This document shows positions 22,010-32,353 of a DNA stretch of 33,547 nt, in pieces. The stretch covers positions 1 through 33,547 of the forward strand of contig JNEU01000732.1 in the NCBI GenBank assembly GCA_000697475.1, read 5' to 3'. Under the pieces are notes generated by a model. That model was not told the DNA's origin and ran no database searches. It worked only from the letters and a program-made list of their open reading frames with translations. The DNA is from Lichtheimia corymbifera B2541. Lineage: Eukaryota > Mucoromycota > Mucoromycetes > Mucorales > Lichtheimiaceae. The position numbers were made by a program, and so were the translations under genes. The first letter of the stretch is position 1. Each line of letters opens with the position of its first letter.

Positions 22010-23260
22010 CTATTGTTGCTGTGCCGAGAGATAATCCAACACCACCTTGTCTTGAGCCAATGTGTCTCGCAATAATGTCAATTTGTTCAATGTCCTTTGT
22101 AATAAAAGCTTTTCCTCTGATCTGTACCGGTCGACCATCTCTGACACCTTGATACGAGCCATAGCATCTGTGATAGCATCGTAGTGATATTGTGTGGCAT
22201 CAAGGAGGAGCATGACAATGCGTAGCAACAAGATTGGATGCTGTGGCAATTTTCTTGCTTGTTGTGCCAGATCATTCAAATTCTCGACTTGCGTATCGCC
22301 TACACGAGCATGGATGGTGGTCTCATCTTGTTCATCAAGTGCCAATGTCAATGCATCTTCTTCTGGGTCCATCACGATCAAGTACATTAAATGAATCGAT
22401 TGAGCGCTCCATCCCATCTTTTTACTTTCATCGTCGTCGTTGTCATGTTCATTTGTCAATGTCAATGTGGGTGGAATATTCAATTGTCGCATCCATGCAA
22501 TTTTGGCAGGATCATCCAAGAACCCAGCTGCAGAAATTCTGACAGAGGACTCGACGGGATTGTCATTCAGCGTGAACCCATAAGAAAACAGCAACTCCAT
22601 GTTGGACTTTGCACCATAAGAAAACAACACCTCGTCGCCAGCAGATAGTGTAGAAGAAGATATGGGTACAATTTGCATGTCGCCATTGGGTTGCACTTCC
22701 CAGCGTGCATTGGGTTCGTTTGAGTGATTGGCAAAATCCAGAAATGGCACCAGCATCCATGTGTCACCCACAGCACGCGACCGTACAATCCGATCTGCCC
22801 ATATCCAATACTCCAATGTCAATGCTTCACCAAATAATGGCTGCAATACAGCAAACTGATTCTCCAACGACGATCGTTTCGCTTGCATCGCTTGCTCCAA
22901 ACACGTCCCTTCCACTTGCTGTTCAAAGTCTTCCATGCTTGCATCCAATATCCCAAGATACGGTTTCCAGAAATCAACTGTAGGCGAATGCTTTTCAAGC
23001 GCTAAAAAGAGTCGTAGCGCTGTACGGTCATCGGTAATCTCAACAAGGTCAGGTCGGTCATGACGCGCTCGATCGGCTGACAAGATCAATGTGCTGGGGA
23101 TCGTGACAAGAGCAGCAGCAGCAGCAGCAGCTTCATTGTCGCCATGGGTTGATATCGCTGTGTCACAAAATAGACCATAACCAGCATGAGGCGTTTGGCG
23201 TATTGCAATATGAGGTGCTTGAACGTGGTTGGTTTGGGACCACTCTATAAACGTTTCCAT
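22010..23260 (-). CDS. SET-domain lysine methyltransferase (Rubisco-LSMT/SETD3/RKM type)
   Basis: A single exon encodes 416 aa. The open frame continues upstream to 23305, but only through a TTG codon, so ATG at 23260 (METFIEWSQ) is the start. The split SET domain begins with HAGYGLFCDTAI near residue 35. It closes with FLDFANHSNEPNARWEV and GDEVLFSYGAKSNMELLFSYGF, which carry the NHS cofactor motif and the catalytic-Tyr region of the class that includes plant Rubisco LSMT, yeast Rkm and animal SETD3/SETD6. A Rubisco-LSMT-like helical substrate-binding domain fills the C-terminal part. Substrates in this class are non-histone proteins, often ribosomal, so a role on ribosomal protein or elongation factor lysines is likely but unproven. 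A polyalanine run (about residues 50-56) lies in a loop. The gene has no intron, unlike its neighbours. Confidence 0.88.
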   Translation of the reverse strand: METFIEWSQTNHVQAPHIAIRQTPHAGYGLFCDTAISTHGDNEAAAAAAALVTIPSTLILSADRARHDRPDLVEITDDRTALRLFLALEKHSPTVDFWKPYLGILDASMEDFEQQVEGTCLEQAMQAKRSSLENQFAVLQPLFGEALTLEYWIWADRIVRSRAVGDTWMLVPFLDFANHSNEPNARWEVQPNGDMQIVPISSSTLSAGDEVLFSYGAKSNMELLFSYGFTLNDNPVESSVRISAAGFLDDPAKIAWMRQLNIPPTLTLTNEHDNDDDESKKMGWSAQSIHLMYLIVMDPEEDALTLALDEQDETTIHARVGDTQVENLNDLAQQARKLPQHPILLLRIVMLLLDATQYHYDAITDAMARIKVSEMVDRYRSEEKLLLQRTLNKLTLLRDTLAQDKVVLDYLSAQQQ

Positions 23261-23394
23261 AGCCGTGAAATGACCCGTATACACTAGCTTCCCTCTCCCT
23301 TTCAATGTTTAAATGCAGCCATGTTTGTGTGTTTGTGTGTGACAGAGGTCCTGCTACTGCCCGTGTTTATAACAATAAAAAAATGATATCTTTT

Positions 23395-24888
23395 CTAAAC
23401 TTTTTGATACACGTTATGATGATCCTTGCACGACTCGTCGCATAATGTGAGATCAGAGGAGGAGCTCCCATCATCATCATCGCCGTCGTCGAAATGACAA
23501 TAATCATTCATATTACTACTACTATTTTCCTCATCTTTTTGGATCCATCGTTTCAAAAAGTCAACTTGGATATTCCCGATAATGAGCTGTTCAATGTGGT
23601 AAAGAAGGAGTGGGGTCATCAAAACACCAACTGTGCCTGGATCAGCATTTTCATACAAGACATTGATCAAAGGGACGCCCATGGCAACCGTCTTGGTAGC
23701 TCCACAGTACTAGGAGGATTATTAAATCAGTCATCCTTTTGAACTTATCATTAATTGGCTTACCATCACAGCAACGGTATCTTGACGAGAGTAACGAAGA
23801 CGTGGAAATGGCAAGTAATGTGCCAAATAAAAGCAGAGTGCACAAAAGGTGCCATAGAATAAAAGATTGATCAAGGCTATCACGCAAATATCGGATGCTT
23901 TTACCGCATCAAATGAATGAGCATGAACAGCATTCGAAAAGACAGCCCAAACAAGCGATAATAATGCAATGCTGCTGATATCAGAAAGCCGGCATCTTTC
24001 TTTGATATGGACCACGGTGACTGGCGCTATCCATTGCACGGCTTGACCCACAACGAGGGGCAGTAATACCGATAAACCCAATTGCATGAGCACAGACGCA
24101 AAATGCACTTGACCATCAATCTTGGTAACGCTATCAGGTTCAGGTGTGGCATCCACTAACGGCTCTTGAAAGAAACTGACGAGGCCAGGCGATACAAAGA
24201 TACCAAGCAAATTGCCCGTAGCCGCATTCATCAACGCTTTTCAATAAAATGATGATGATGAGTACACAAGATGGCTGGTAGTCAATCACACTAAATACCT
24301 GTTGCTTCGTTGCCTCCTGCGTTTTTTGTCATGACAACGTTGGAGGACACGGTGGTGGGTGTACTTGCAGCAATCACTAATCCGATCAATAGCAGAGAAT
24401 CCATATGCACATTGGCTTTGAAAAGGAGCAGTACAAAGCCAAATACGAAAAACGGAATCAGGACGAGGCTAATCATTTGCACCAAAAAGTGTAATCGTAT
24501 ACGCAGCACCGTTTCAGCCAAGGTTTGTGTACGTAGAGACAAGCCAGAAATGAAAAAGATAAGAATGACCGCACCTATTTACCCTGTCGATCAGCTCATG
24601 TATGTCATATTTGCTGCGTGAGTCGCACGTACCCCATTTGATGGTCCATTCAGCATGTAAGTAGCCACCATAACGTGCAACATCGGGAAAGGCAACGGCA
24701 AGTGATATCACCATGGCAAGTCCAACAAGAAACCAATATTTTCTCAAAAGTTGGGTGCTCATGATGTGCAAGGTCGACCAGAAACTCTCATGTCGTGATG
24801 ACGAATTGGATTTTGGCTTGGATTCATTCAGGGCAAGTTGTAGTAGCTTTAGTAAAAGAGAAGGAGAGGAATGGGTTGACCATGGCAT
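23395..24888 (-). CDS. SLC10A7/Rch1-type solute carrier
   Basis: Four exons: 24888-24633, 24574-24299, 24236-23764 and 23709-23395, giving 439 aa; yeast Rch1 has about 434. The polytopic protein has about ten hydrophobic segments (YWFLVGLAMVISLAVAF, AVILIFFISGLSL, LVQMISLVLIPFFVFGF, LLLIGLVIAASTPTTV, MQLGLSVLLPLVVG and others). Family blocks are visible: GLSLRTQTL, STPTTVSSNVVMTKNAGGNEA, and YCGATKTVAMGVPLINVLYE at the last exon. Rch1 and SLC10A7 are bile-acid/Na+ symporter-fold proteins of the plasma or Golgi membrane that limit Ca2+ uptake; transport substrate is unsettled. The C-terminal tail carries an acidic stretch (DDGDDDDGSSSSD). It lies head-to-head with TOP3B across 0.9 kb. Confidence 0.92.
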
Positions 24889-25783
24889 GATGGTAAATAT
24901 TATATATTCAAGGAAAGGATGGGCTCACAATGTGAGAGTGAGAGTGAGAGAAAAGCAAAGAAAGTGGATGAAAAGGTTTGAAACGATAAAGGAAAAAGAA
25001 AGAATGTTGAATATCATAAATGAATGAACATAAAAATATCGAGTAAGGGGTGATGAAGAGGGTATAAACAGTAATAGAAAAGGAGGTGATGTTTAGATGC
25101 TCGCACACTATTTGTCAATCAGGGGGAATATGTCAGTGAGTGTATTTATTACTGCTGCTGCTGATGTAGTGTAATGAAACAACGAACGCACGCCATCATC
25201 CCATATCATTCCTTTCTTGGGGGTCATTGTTTAAATGCATTATTGTATGCAGAGCTAATAATTGCTGCATTGTGTGGTTCCCTGAGCACGAGATCATTGT
25301 AAAGAACAACACACATGAATCCTTGACACATTCTATCTCCCGTTGTCTGGTGGTTGCCATGATATGAACAGCGCACATGAATCTTTAACAAATTCGATCT
25401 CCCGTTGTCTGGGGTTGTTGCTATGATATGATGCAGTACTACTAGCTGGATACATATTCCTAGTAACATGAGTGGTGGAATGGTTTATGGATGGCGATCA
25501 GTGATCTCATCATAACAAGCATCATTTAATCATGCAAAAGAATGAGCAACTAGCTACAACTATGTGTAAAATGTCCCTTGATATTCCTTATTGGTAGCTC
25601 TTACTATAAGGTGCCGACGAACGGGTCCCAGGTAAACACCTCATACGAATGGATTCGAATTGAATATGGGACAAAGTGAGCAGCGACGGACCTTGGAGTG
25701 TCAAACAACGACGACGACGACATTGGTCGCACACTGCAGGATGATTTCCCAGTTTGAACCTTCTTTGTACACCTTATATCACT
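24889..25783. promoter_or_regulatory. Divergent intergenic region Rch1 / TOP3B
   Basis: The region has no credible ORF. GAGAGT/GAGTGA repeats (about 24928-24953) follow the Rch1 start. A tandem duplication of about 63 bp lies at 25306-25431. GACGAC repeats (about 25708-25722) lie about 65 bp before the TOP3B ATG. The two promoters must lie here. Confidence 0.45.
25306..25431. repeat. Imperfect tandem duplication, two copies of about 63 bp
   Basis: Copy 1 (25306-25367) and copy 2 (25368-25431) are adjacent. They share CACATGAATC, ATCTCCCGTTGTCTGG and ATGATATGA in the same order and differ by scattered substitutions and a small length change. Confidence 0.85.
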
Positions 25784-28700
25784 ATGCGCGTTTTAATGGT
25801 AAGCCCAAATAAACTTTCAATCGAGAGAGCAATGACTTACGTTTGACGCTAGGTTGCAGAGAAGCCATCGCTGGCTGATGCCTTGAGTCGCCTGCTGGCA
25901 CCTGGAGGTCGTGTAAGTGACGGACGATGCGTTCATGAGGGAACCCCATTAAGCTAACGTTGTAATTTAGTATGAAACACACAAACGAACGACACCCGTG
26001 CATGAATGGACAGGACCTTTTCGCGACGTTCCCAATGCCCATTTCAAGTTTACGTCTGTGACAGGACACGTGTACAATGTCGATTTCACGTCCGAGTACA
26101 ATTCCTGGGATCTGGATCCCATCAAGCTGTTCAGTGGCAAGATCCGCAAGAACGAAGCCAATCCGAAAATGCGACTGACGCAGCACTTGCATAACGAGGC
26201 CAAGGGTGTGGACTATCTTGTCTTGTGGCTCGACTGCGACCGTGAAGGGGAAAACATTTGCTTTGAAGTGATCAACAATTGTCTGCCAGCCATGAAGCAA
26301 AAGACCATGGATCACGTGTTACGAGCTCGATTCTCAGCCATCACAGCACAAGATGTACGACGCGCCATGCAAAACCTGGGTCAACCCAACGAGAACGAAG
26401 CCAAAGCCGTCGATGCACGCCAAGAATTCGATCTCAAAGTGGGCGTCGCTTTCACTCGCTTCCAAACTCGGTTTTTCCAAGGCAAATATGGCAATCTGGA
26501 TGCTACCGTGATCAGCTATGGCCCTTGTCAGACTCCCACTTTATCCTTTTGTGTTGAACGCCATGATCGTATCCAGAGTTTTCAGCCAGAGTCTTTTTGG
26601 AGTATTGCAGCCACCATTCAAAAACATGGAAACCCAGCTGTCAAATTGAATTGGCATCGCGAACGCATCTTTGATAGAAGCATCGCCAGCTTGTTCCTTG
26701 GTACCATTGAGAATGAGAAATATGCAACTGTCGTGGATATTGAGACCAAACGTAAATCTAAGCAACGACCCCATGCTCTTAACACCGTAAGTAAAAGCCT
26801 GATGAAGATTCGACAAAAAGTAGCTCATATATGATGATGATGAATAGGTCGAGCTTCTCAAACACTGCTCATCCTCCCTCGGTATTAGCCCTAGTGAAAG
26901 TGTAAGTATTTGAATATACATATCTAACGACTTTTGACACGTGTGTTGTAGATGAGCATTGCCGAGCGGCTTTATACTCAAGGCTACATTTCATATCCAA
27001 GAACGGAGACATCCAAGTATCCTGACAACTTTGATCTTGACAGCGTGCTGAAAGAGCAATCCCACCAATCCAACTGGTAAAGACAAGCTTGACTGACTAT
27101 GAATTATTGTCTTTTTTAACCCGCCTCTCTCTTTTATCCAGGGGTCAATATTGCGAGGAGCTGCTAAGAAACGGATATACCAAGCCCACCAGTGGTACAG
27201 ACGTAGGAGACCATCCTCCCATGTAAAAGTCGGCTCAACATGGAGATGCTGGATTTTTTATTGACATTCAACAAATAGTACACCTATGCGCGTGGCTGAA
27301 GAAGGCGATCTTTATGGTGATGCATGGCGGATATATGACTTTATCGCAAGAACTTTTATTGGCTCGATCAGTCCCAACATGCAATACACATCGACCAGCG
27401 TTACATTTGCCATTGGAAATGAAAAGTTTCACTGCAAAGGTTGATAATGAAGGAGAGGATAGGGTCTATAGGCTTCTCAACTGACCTCATTTTACATTAG
27501 GATCTCAGGTGTTTTCTCCAGGATTTGCTTCAGTCATGCATTGGTATGTATCTTAGTGTGCCATCCTTGTCAACATTCACTCAATTTTGGTATGGGACGG
27601 GCTTTTAGGATGAGCAAAGCAGACGAGTATATTCCAGAATTTACCAAGGGCGAATCCATACCAATCGCATCGCTTTCATTGCCTGAAGGCAAAACGAGCC
27701 CTCCCGAATACTTGACAGAAGCTGAATTGATTGGACTCATGGTAATGTATTATTATTACTCCCCCCTCGCTCTTTCCACTCGCTTATATCTGGCGTTTAG
27801 GAACAAAATGGTATTGGCACTGATGCAAGTATTCCTACACATATCAACAATATTTGTCAACGCAATTATGTGGCGGTAAGCAAGACTATCTTGGTGGTGT
27901 GGTTGATCATGTATTGATGGAGAGGGTAGGTAACGGGAGCTGCTCGGCGACTTGTTCCCACCAATCTCGGTATTGTGCTGATTCATGGGTGAGTGAGTGA
28001 CAAAAATGCCGGATGATCTATACATTGACTAACTTTTTCAACCTATAGATATCGTAAGTCTCTCTCTCTCTCTCTATTGCAACAAGCATCTATGATCATC
28101 GATTGACCATCCCTTGATTATGTTAGAAAAAATTGATCCAGAGCTATCCTTACCCACGATGCGATCCGATATGGAACAACAACTTAACCTGATTGCCATG
28201 GGCAAGGCACCACAGCGTGATGTATTGGAGTACTTTTTGGACATGTTTGAACGCAAGTTTGCCTACTTTGTCAAAAATGTAAGTTGCATGGGGGGTGAGC
28301 ATCATGCGATAATGGGAAAAGATATTAAATAGAGGTTGTAGATTGATGCCATGGATGAGCTATTTGAAGCAACCTTTTCGGCATTGGCAGCAACTGGACG
28401 ACCGCTATCAAAGTGTGGCAAATGCAAGCGATACATGAAATACATTGCTCTGAAACCAAATCGATTGCACTGTGCTACTTGTGATGAGACGTATTCACTG
28501 CCATTGAATGGAAATATCAAGCTCTATCGGGAATTACGATGTGTAAGTGACCATGGAAACCGAGAATGGATGATCAAAAGTTCTAACAAGGTGTTACTTA
28601 GCCATTGGATGATTTTGAGCTTGTGCTTTATTCGACTGGATCCAAAGGTACCGGCTATCCCATTTGTCCCTATTGTTACAATCATCCACCTTTTGAGGAT

Positions 28701-29270
28701 ATTAAAAAAGGTAAAGTCACCAGAATCCGTTTATTGACAACTTCTAATGCATATGTTAGGCATGGGTTGCAATCATTGTTTACATCCAACATGTCCCCAT
28801 TCCATGGTTACGAATGCAGTTGGCCCGTGTCCTGAATCTGAACGAGAGACTGATCCGTGCCAAGGTCGACTTGTTTTGGATGCTACTTCGGCACCACGAT
28901 GGAAATTAAGTTGTAACGAATGTAATATTGTCACCACCTTTGTGGATACCATCAAACGTAAGTGACGCCAGGATGATGCTGCTGCAGTACTTTGTATTAA
29001 CGCACGCACACATTAGATGTGTCGATTGTCGATGAATTATGCGAGGATTGTGGTGGTGTGATCTTGAAGGCCGAGTTTCGAGAAAACCAAAACAAGCCGC
29101 CTGTTACTGGATGCATCATGTGTGACGATGAGATGGAAGCTTTATTACAAACACGATTTGCTAGAAAGAGCGTGCGGGCGCGCCGAGGAAAGGGTAAAAA
29201 GGGAGGCCGTAGAAGAAAAGGCAAATTTGCCGATCCAAAAATGCGAAAATTGTATGCTGATATGCGATAA
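25784..29270 (+). CDS. TOP3B: DNA/RNA topoisomerase III-beta
   Basis: Seventeen exons: 25784-25798, 25853-25912, 25971-26786, 26848-26901, 26952-27076, 27142-27222, 27279-27439, 27501-27543, 27609-27741, 27801-27875, 27930-27988, 28049-28053, 28127-28278, 28342-28542, 28602-28710, 28760-28957 and 29017-29270. The product has 846 aa; human TOP3B has 862. The TOPRIM domain shows E8 (MVAEKPS) and D113/D115/E117 (DCDREGE). The catalytic tyrosine is Y330 ([10 protein letters not shown]). The C-terminus has four to five Cys-cluster zinc fingers in TOP3B order ([11 protein letters not shown]...[29 protein letters not shown]...CIMC). It ends in an Arg/Gly/Lys-rich tail ([17 protein letters not shown]) where animals have an RGG box. 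The C-terminal block [20 protein letters not shown] is specific to the beta class, not to TOP3-alpha. It is a type IA enzyme that passes single strands and, in animals, also acts on mRNA with TDRD3. Confidence 0.95.
28049..28053 (+). other. TOP3B: 5-nt microexon of TOP3B
   Basis: Only ATATC lies between a CTATAG acceptor and a GTAAGT donor. Including it joins IHG to QKID as HGYQKID, matching HGYYKID of animal TOP3B, and keeps frame. Joining the flanking exons directly gives an immediate stop. Confidence 0.88.
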
Positions 29271-29509
29271 AATTAAATATATACATCCTTTTCTAAACAA
29301 GTCTTTAAACAATACGTTGGGTTGAAATGCATCGGAGGGTTGGATGAGGATATCCTTATAACATTGTAAGACGTGCCGTTGTTAATGTATGCAACCAATC
29401 TTCAAAAGCACATAGGCAATAATGCACAATCACAAATCAAAGCGGCTAATGTATTTCATGTATCCATTAATGTGTATTTGAAAAATAGATGAGGGGGGAA
29501 TAAATATGA
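29271..29509. other. Convergent 3' UTR spacer
   Basis: This A/T-rich 239-bp region between TOP3B and a facing minus-strand gene has AATTAAATATATAC right after the TOP3B stop and AATAAATATG near 29500. No ORF of note is present. Confidence 0.35.
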
Positions 29510-30801
29510 CTAGGCTTCAGGGATCTTTTGTTTTAGTGAAGTGAATGAGGGTTCTTGTTTTACGCTAGCATGATAAATGAGCATGATATACTATTCAACC
29601 CATGGATTGACCCACATTACCTGTTTTTGGATAAAAGAGGTGAATTGGTAGTGCTTTCAGTGGATCCAAGCATTTCAGTAACTATCTTTTGTCTGCTGGC
29701 ACCTTCACGTTCAATATCCTTCAGTAATCGACGTACTTCAGCTTCCAACAAAGCTCTTGCACCTTCTTCTGATTTTGCTGTTCCTTTGGTAGCCACCGTC
29801 AAGAGGACACCTCCAAGAGCAACGACCGCACCTCCACTCAGTACCATCATACTACCACAAGCGATCCCTCCTACTGCTGAAAGACTGCCGACCACGCCCA
29901 TGCCCCTGATAGATGATTGAGTACGCAAAAGGAATATGTATATAGAAGCAATATATAACCTACCATCCGGTGGCTTCCTTCTTTCGTAAACTTCGAGAAT
30001 CTAATCGTTCGACGTGATGAACCAGTTGTCGTATACGAATAACATCTTGACGTATCATGTCATGCACTGGATCCTCCATTTTTTCTCGTTCCTTGATCCA
30101 TATACTGGTGCTCTTTAATGCCGCTGACACGTGGTCCAGTAATCGCTCAAGCTGGTTTTGGAAATTGACATGGCCCCATGCAGTGCTGGCTTGATACGTC
30201 GAATACAATGAAAAGCCCAACGCACCTGCTGCAACAGCCGACTTGGTCATCGTATTACTCTTGTTGTTGTCGTCGTCCTTTTCATTTTCCTCGTCATCCT
30301 TCTTTTTCTTTTGCTTGTCAGTCGTCGTACTAGTATTGCTACTGCTGCGGTGTGACGATGATGATGATGATGACCGGGTATAATGGTATTGTTGTTCATC
30401 ATGATGATAGGTCGTTGTACGAGCAAAATATTCAATACAGCAGTCGACGAGGAAATGAACAAATCGCTCAACGTGTTTACTGTTGCGTTGTAGAAAGGAT
30501 GCCGTTTCCAAATGAATTCGAAGAGGTTTCCTATCCTATCATCCATCAAGTCAGTTCTATTACATCCCTTGCATGAATATATACCTCCTTCTCTGATGAT
30601 ATCTAACCTTGGGCTCCTTGGGTAGCTCTCTTAGAATCTGAGGGGTGAAATCAAGCAAGGTCCTGATGGTCATGTGGAAATCGCCAGTGTCGCGCTCATA
30701 CAATTCGCTCGGAAATGCATAGTCATCAAAGTAGATCTAGACAATGGGGAGGGTCAATTCAAAGTAGAATAGTAAAATGAAAGGAGCATTACCGAAGCCA
30801 T
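29510..30801 (-). CDS. Orphan fungal membrane protein with glycine-rich hydrophobic segment
   Basis: Five exons: 30801-30793 (MAS), 30736-30585, 30530-29964, 29905-29621 and 29564-29510, giving 355 aa. I do not recognise a family. Residues 1-100 are soluble (IYFDDYAFPSELYERDTGDF; LLDFTPQILRELPKEPK). A Ser run follows (about 105-125), then a highly charged Lys/Asp/Glu stretch (about 126-145) and a hydrophobic segment (SAVAAGALGFSLYSTY, about 151-168). A helical part comes next (DPVHDMIRQDVIRIRQLVHH), then a Gly-rich hydrophobic hairpin (244-284) with GxxxG-like spacing. The tail is helical and charged (EEGARALLEAEVRRLLKDIE). The glycine-zipper pair suggests insertion in an organelle membrane, perhaps mitochondrial. 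The last exon is supported by an AACAG|GTAATG donor, a 56-nt intron and an open frame to its stop. Without it the protein would end ...LLSKNR. Confidence 0.72.
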
Positions 30802-31120
30802 AAAGTATAGTGTAATTGAATAAAGAAAAAAAGTGATGATACATTCAATTACCAAACAGGGGAAACTCAAGCTGGCCTTGGATTGTGGTACAAATTGTTG
30901 TGCTTTATGCAGAAGAAAGGACGGAGAGAAAGAATACAATACAGCGCTTCACAGTGGGTGTTTATTGAGACTGCTCGAATGAAAAAGTATATAAGGATGC
31001 TATCTCAGTGGCACTTGATTGGTATATCCACTAAATCCTTAGAGACCTTGATTGATAATGCTGTGCGACGGAGCTGCGATATCGACTGACTTGCTTTGTT
31101 CGCAATGCAAAATCAACTTG
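30802..31120. promoter_or_regulatory. Promoter region of the orphan gene, no gene
   Basis: A/T-rich DNA upstream of the minus-strand start at 30801 includes TATAGTG and TGTAATT elements close to it. A plus-strand frame at 30883-31089 shows no features and is judged a chance ORF. Confidence 0.3.
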
Positions 31121-31800
31121 TCAAAATGCATCGCTGCTCCAAATCTTGGAAAGAAAGCCTTGGATAATAGCACGAAGAAGATGGGAAGAGCACTGGTATT
31201 GCTGTAGCTGATGGTATGTATCCCGATTGTATGCCAGGTGGTACGCCAAGGTGATAATATATGTCATGCTCCAGAAATCATATGTTGCTTTCCTTTCCAA
31301 CAATAGAGACCTTGAACAGGATTGGTGGTAAAGTTTGGCCATTCTGTCGATCTGGTGACGTGTATTGTCCTCTGCCATGTTCACCTACACAAGTTGGTAA
31401 CCGTTATTCCAGAACCTTCAACATCAATAAGCATACGTACCCGTCGCTATTAGATCAATCCAACCCCGTCCAATGAAAGAGTCGAAGAATAGCATAGCGT
31501 AGCGCGGGCCATCCAATCCATCATCATCCCTCAGCCGTATCCATGCGATATGATTCATCGTTCCTGCTGACAACGCACCAAGCAACCAAAGCAACATTCC
31601 AGGATTTTCTTTCTCATCACTGCACTTGATTGCACCGATCGATCCATAGCCATTGCAAATCCTGGTTAAAAAGATCCATGTGTTCGCTTCCTTTGCCACC
31701 CTGCTCTTGGTCAATCTCTTTCCATCGCAGCTCAGCCAGGTGGAGATCGCTTGCATTGCGGTGTACTTGATAGCTGATATGACATCCCATCCATAGTAAT
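31121..31800 (-). CDS. Putative orphan gene, 3' exons (5' end unresolved)
   Basis: Two exons can be joined: 31800-31441 and 31371-31121. The donor is ACGG|GTACGT, the acceptor GGCAG|AGG, and the intron is 69 nt. Together they encode about 203 aa without an internal stop. The upstream edge follows a CATACAG acceptor, so more 5' coding sequence is expected. The peptide is tryptophan- and leucine-rich (NPGMLLWLLGALSAGTMNHI; FFDSFIGRGWIDLIAT; LYHQSCSRSLLLERKATYDF). I recognise no family. It could be a lineage-specific gene, part of a decayed gene, or a chance frame. Candidate upstream frames at 31889-32155 lie in a duplicated segment and do not join in phase. Confidence 0.38.
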
Positions 31801-31917
31801 CTGTATGTGTCAAAGCAAGTTGCTACACGTAAATAAAGCTGCTTGTATACAACGGCTATTTGCTGTTCACGTAGAAGAAGATTGCTGTTTAGGATAATGG
31901 AGTAAAGACCTTGCTAA

Positions 31918-32114
31918 TAGCAACTGCTGTTACGTTTGGTCGTGGCAATGTGGTGTGCAAGAGCGTGTGTTGTAATAGAATGACAAGGTCGTGAATGCTG
32001 TTTGAAACAATCTCGCTGATAGCAACTGCTGAAATGAATGCTGTTACGTTCGGTCGTGGCGGAGGAGTGTACAAGAGAATGTGGAGTGTCAAGAAACGCG
32101 AGTGTTGTAGTAGG
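31918..32114. repeat. Imperfect direct repeat (two copies, about 60-95 bp)
   Basis: Copy 1 (about 31918-31978) and copy 2 (about 32019-32114) share TAGCAACTGCTG, CTGTTACGTT, GGTCGTGGC and TGTTGTA in order. Copy 2 has extra bases inside. On the minus strand both copies lie in one open frame that starts at an ATG at 32155 and reads a repeated RPNVTA...AVAIS peptide. Confidence 0.7.
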
Positions 32115-32353
32115 CTGTGTACACGCCATGGAGTTGCCCATTCAGTCAAAGACATTCGGATCAAGGCAACTGCAGAATTGACATGATGGGGTGAAGCAGG
32201 ACAATCGTTCGCAGATTATACTTGTACTTGAATGCATCAACAGTTGAGAATGGGAAGAAGAGGGAAATAAAGTGGGAGTGGAGGAGGTGGAAATTAAATC
32301 TGTCAGGCAGTCAGACATATCCATATACACCGATATCAATGCATGATATTAGG

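Noticed and set aside
23261..23305. Upstream extension of the SET gene to 23305
   Set aside because: The codon at 23305 is TTG, not ATG; the first ATG in frame is at 23260.
29617..29620. Stop codon of the orphan gene at 29617-29619
   Set aside because: It lies within a good donor (CAG|GTAATG); a 56-nt intron leads to an 18-codon final exon in phase. RNA data could reverse this.
30247..30549. Alternative frame MMDDRIGNLFEFIWKRHPF on the minus strand
   Set aside because: It overlaps the spliced orphan gene in another frame, ends in repetitive His/Arg residues and does not join the MAS...PKEPK exons.
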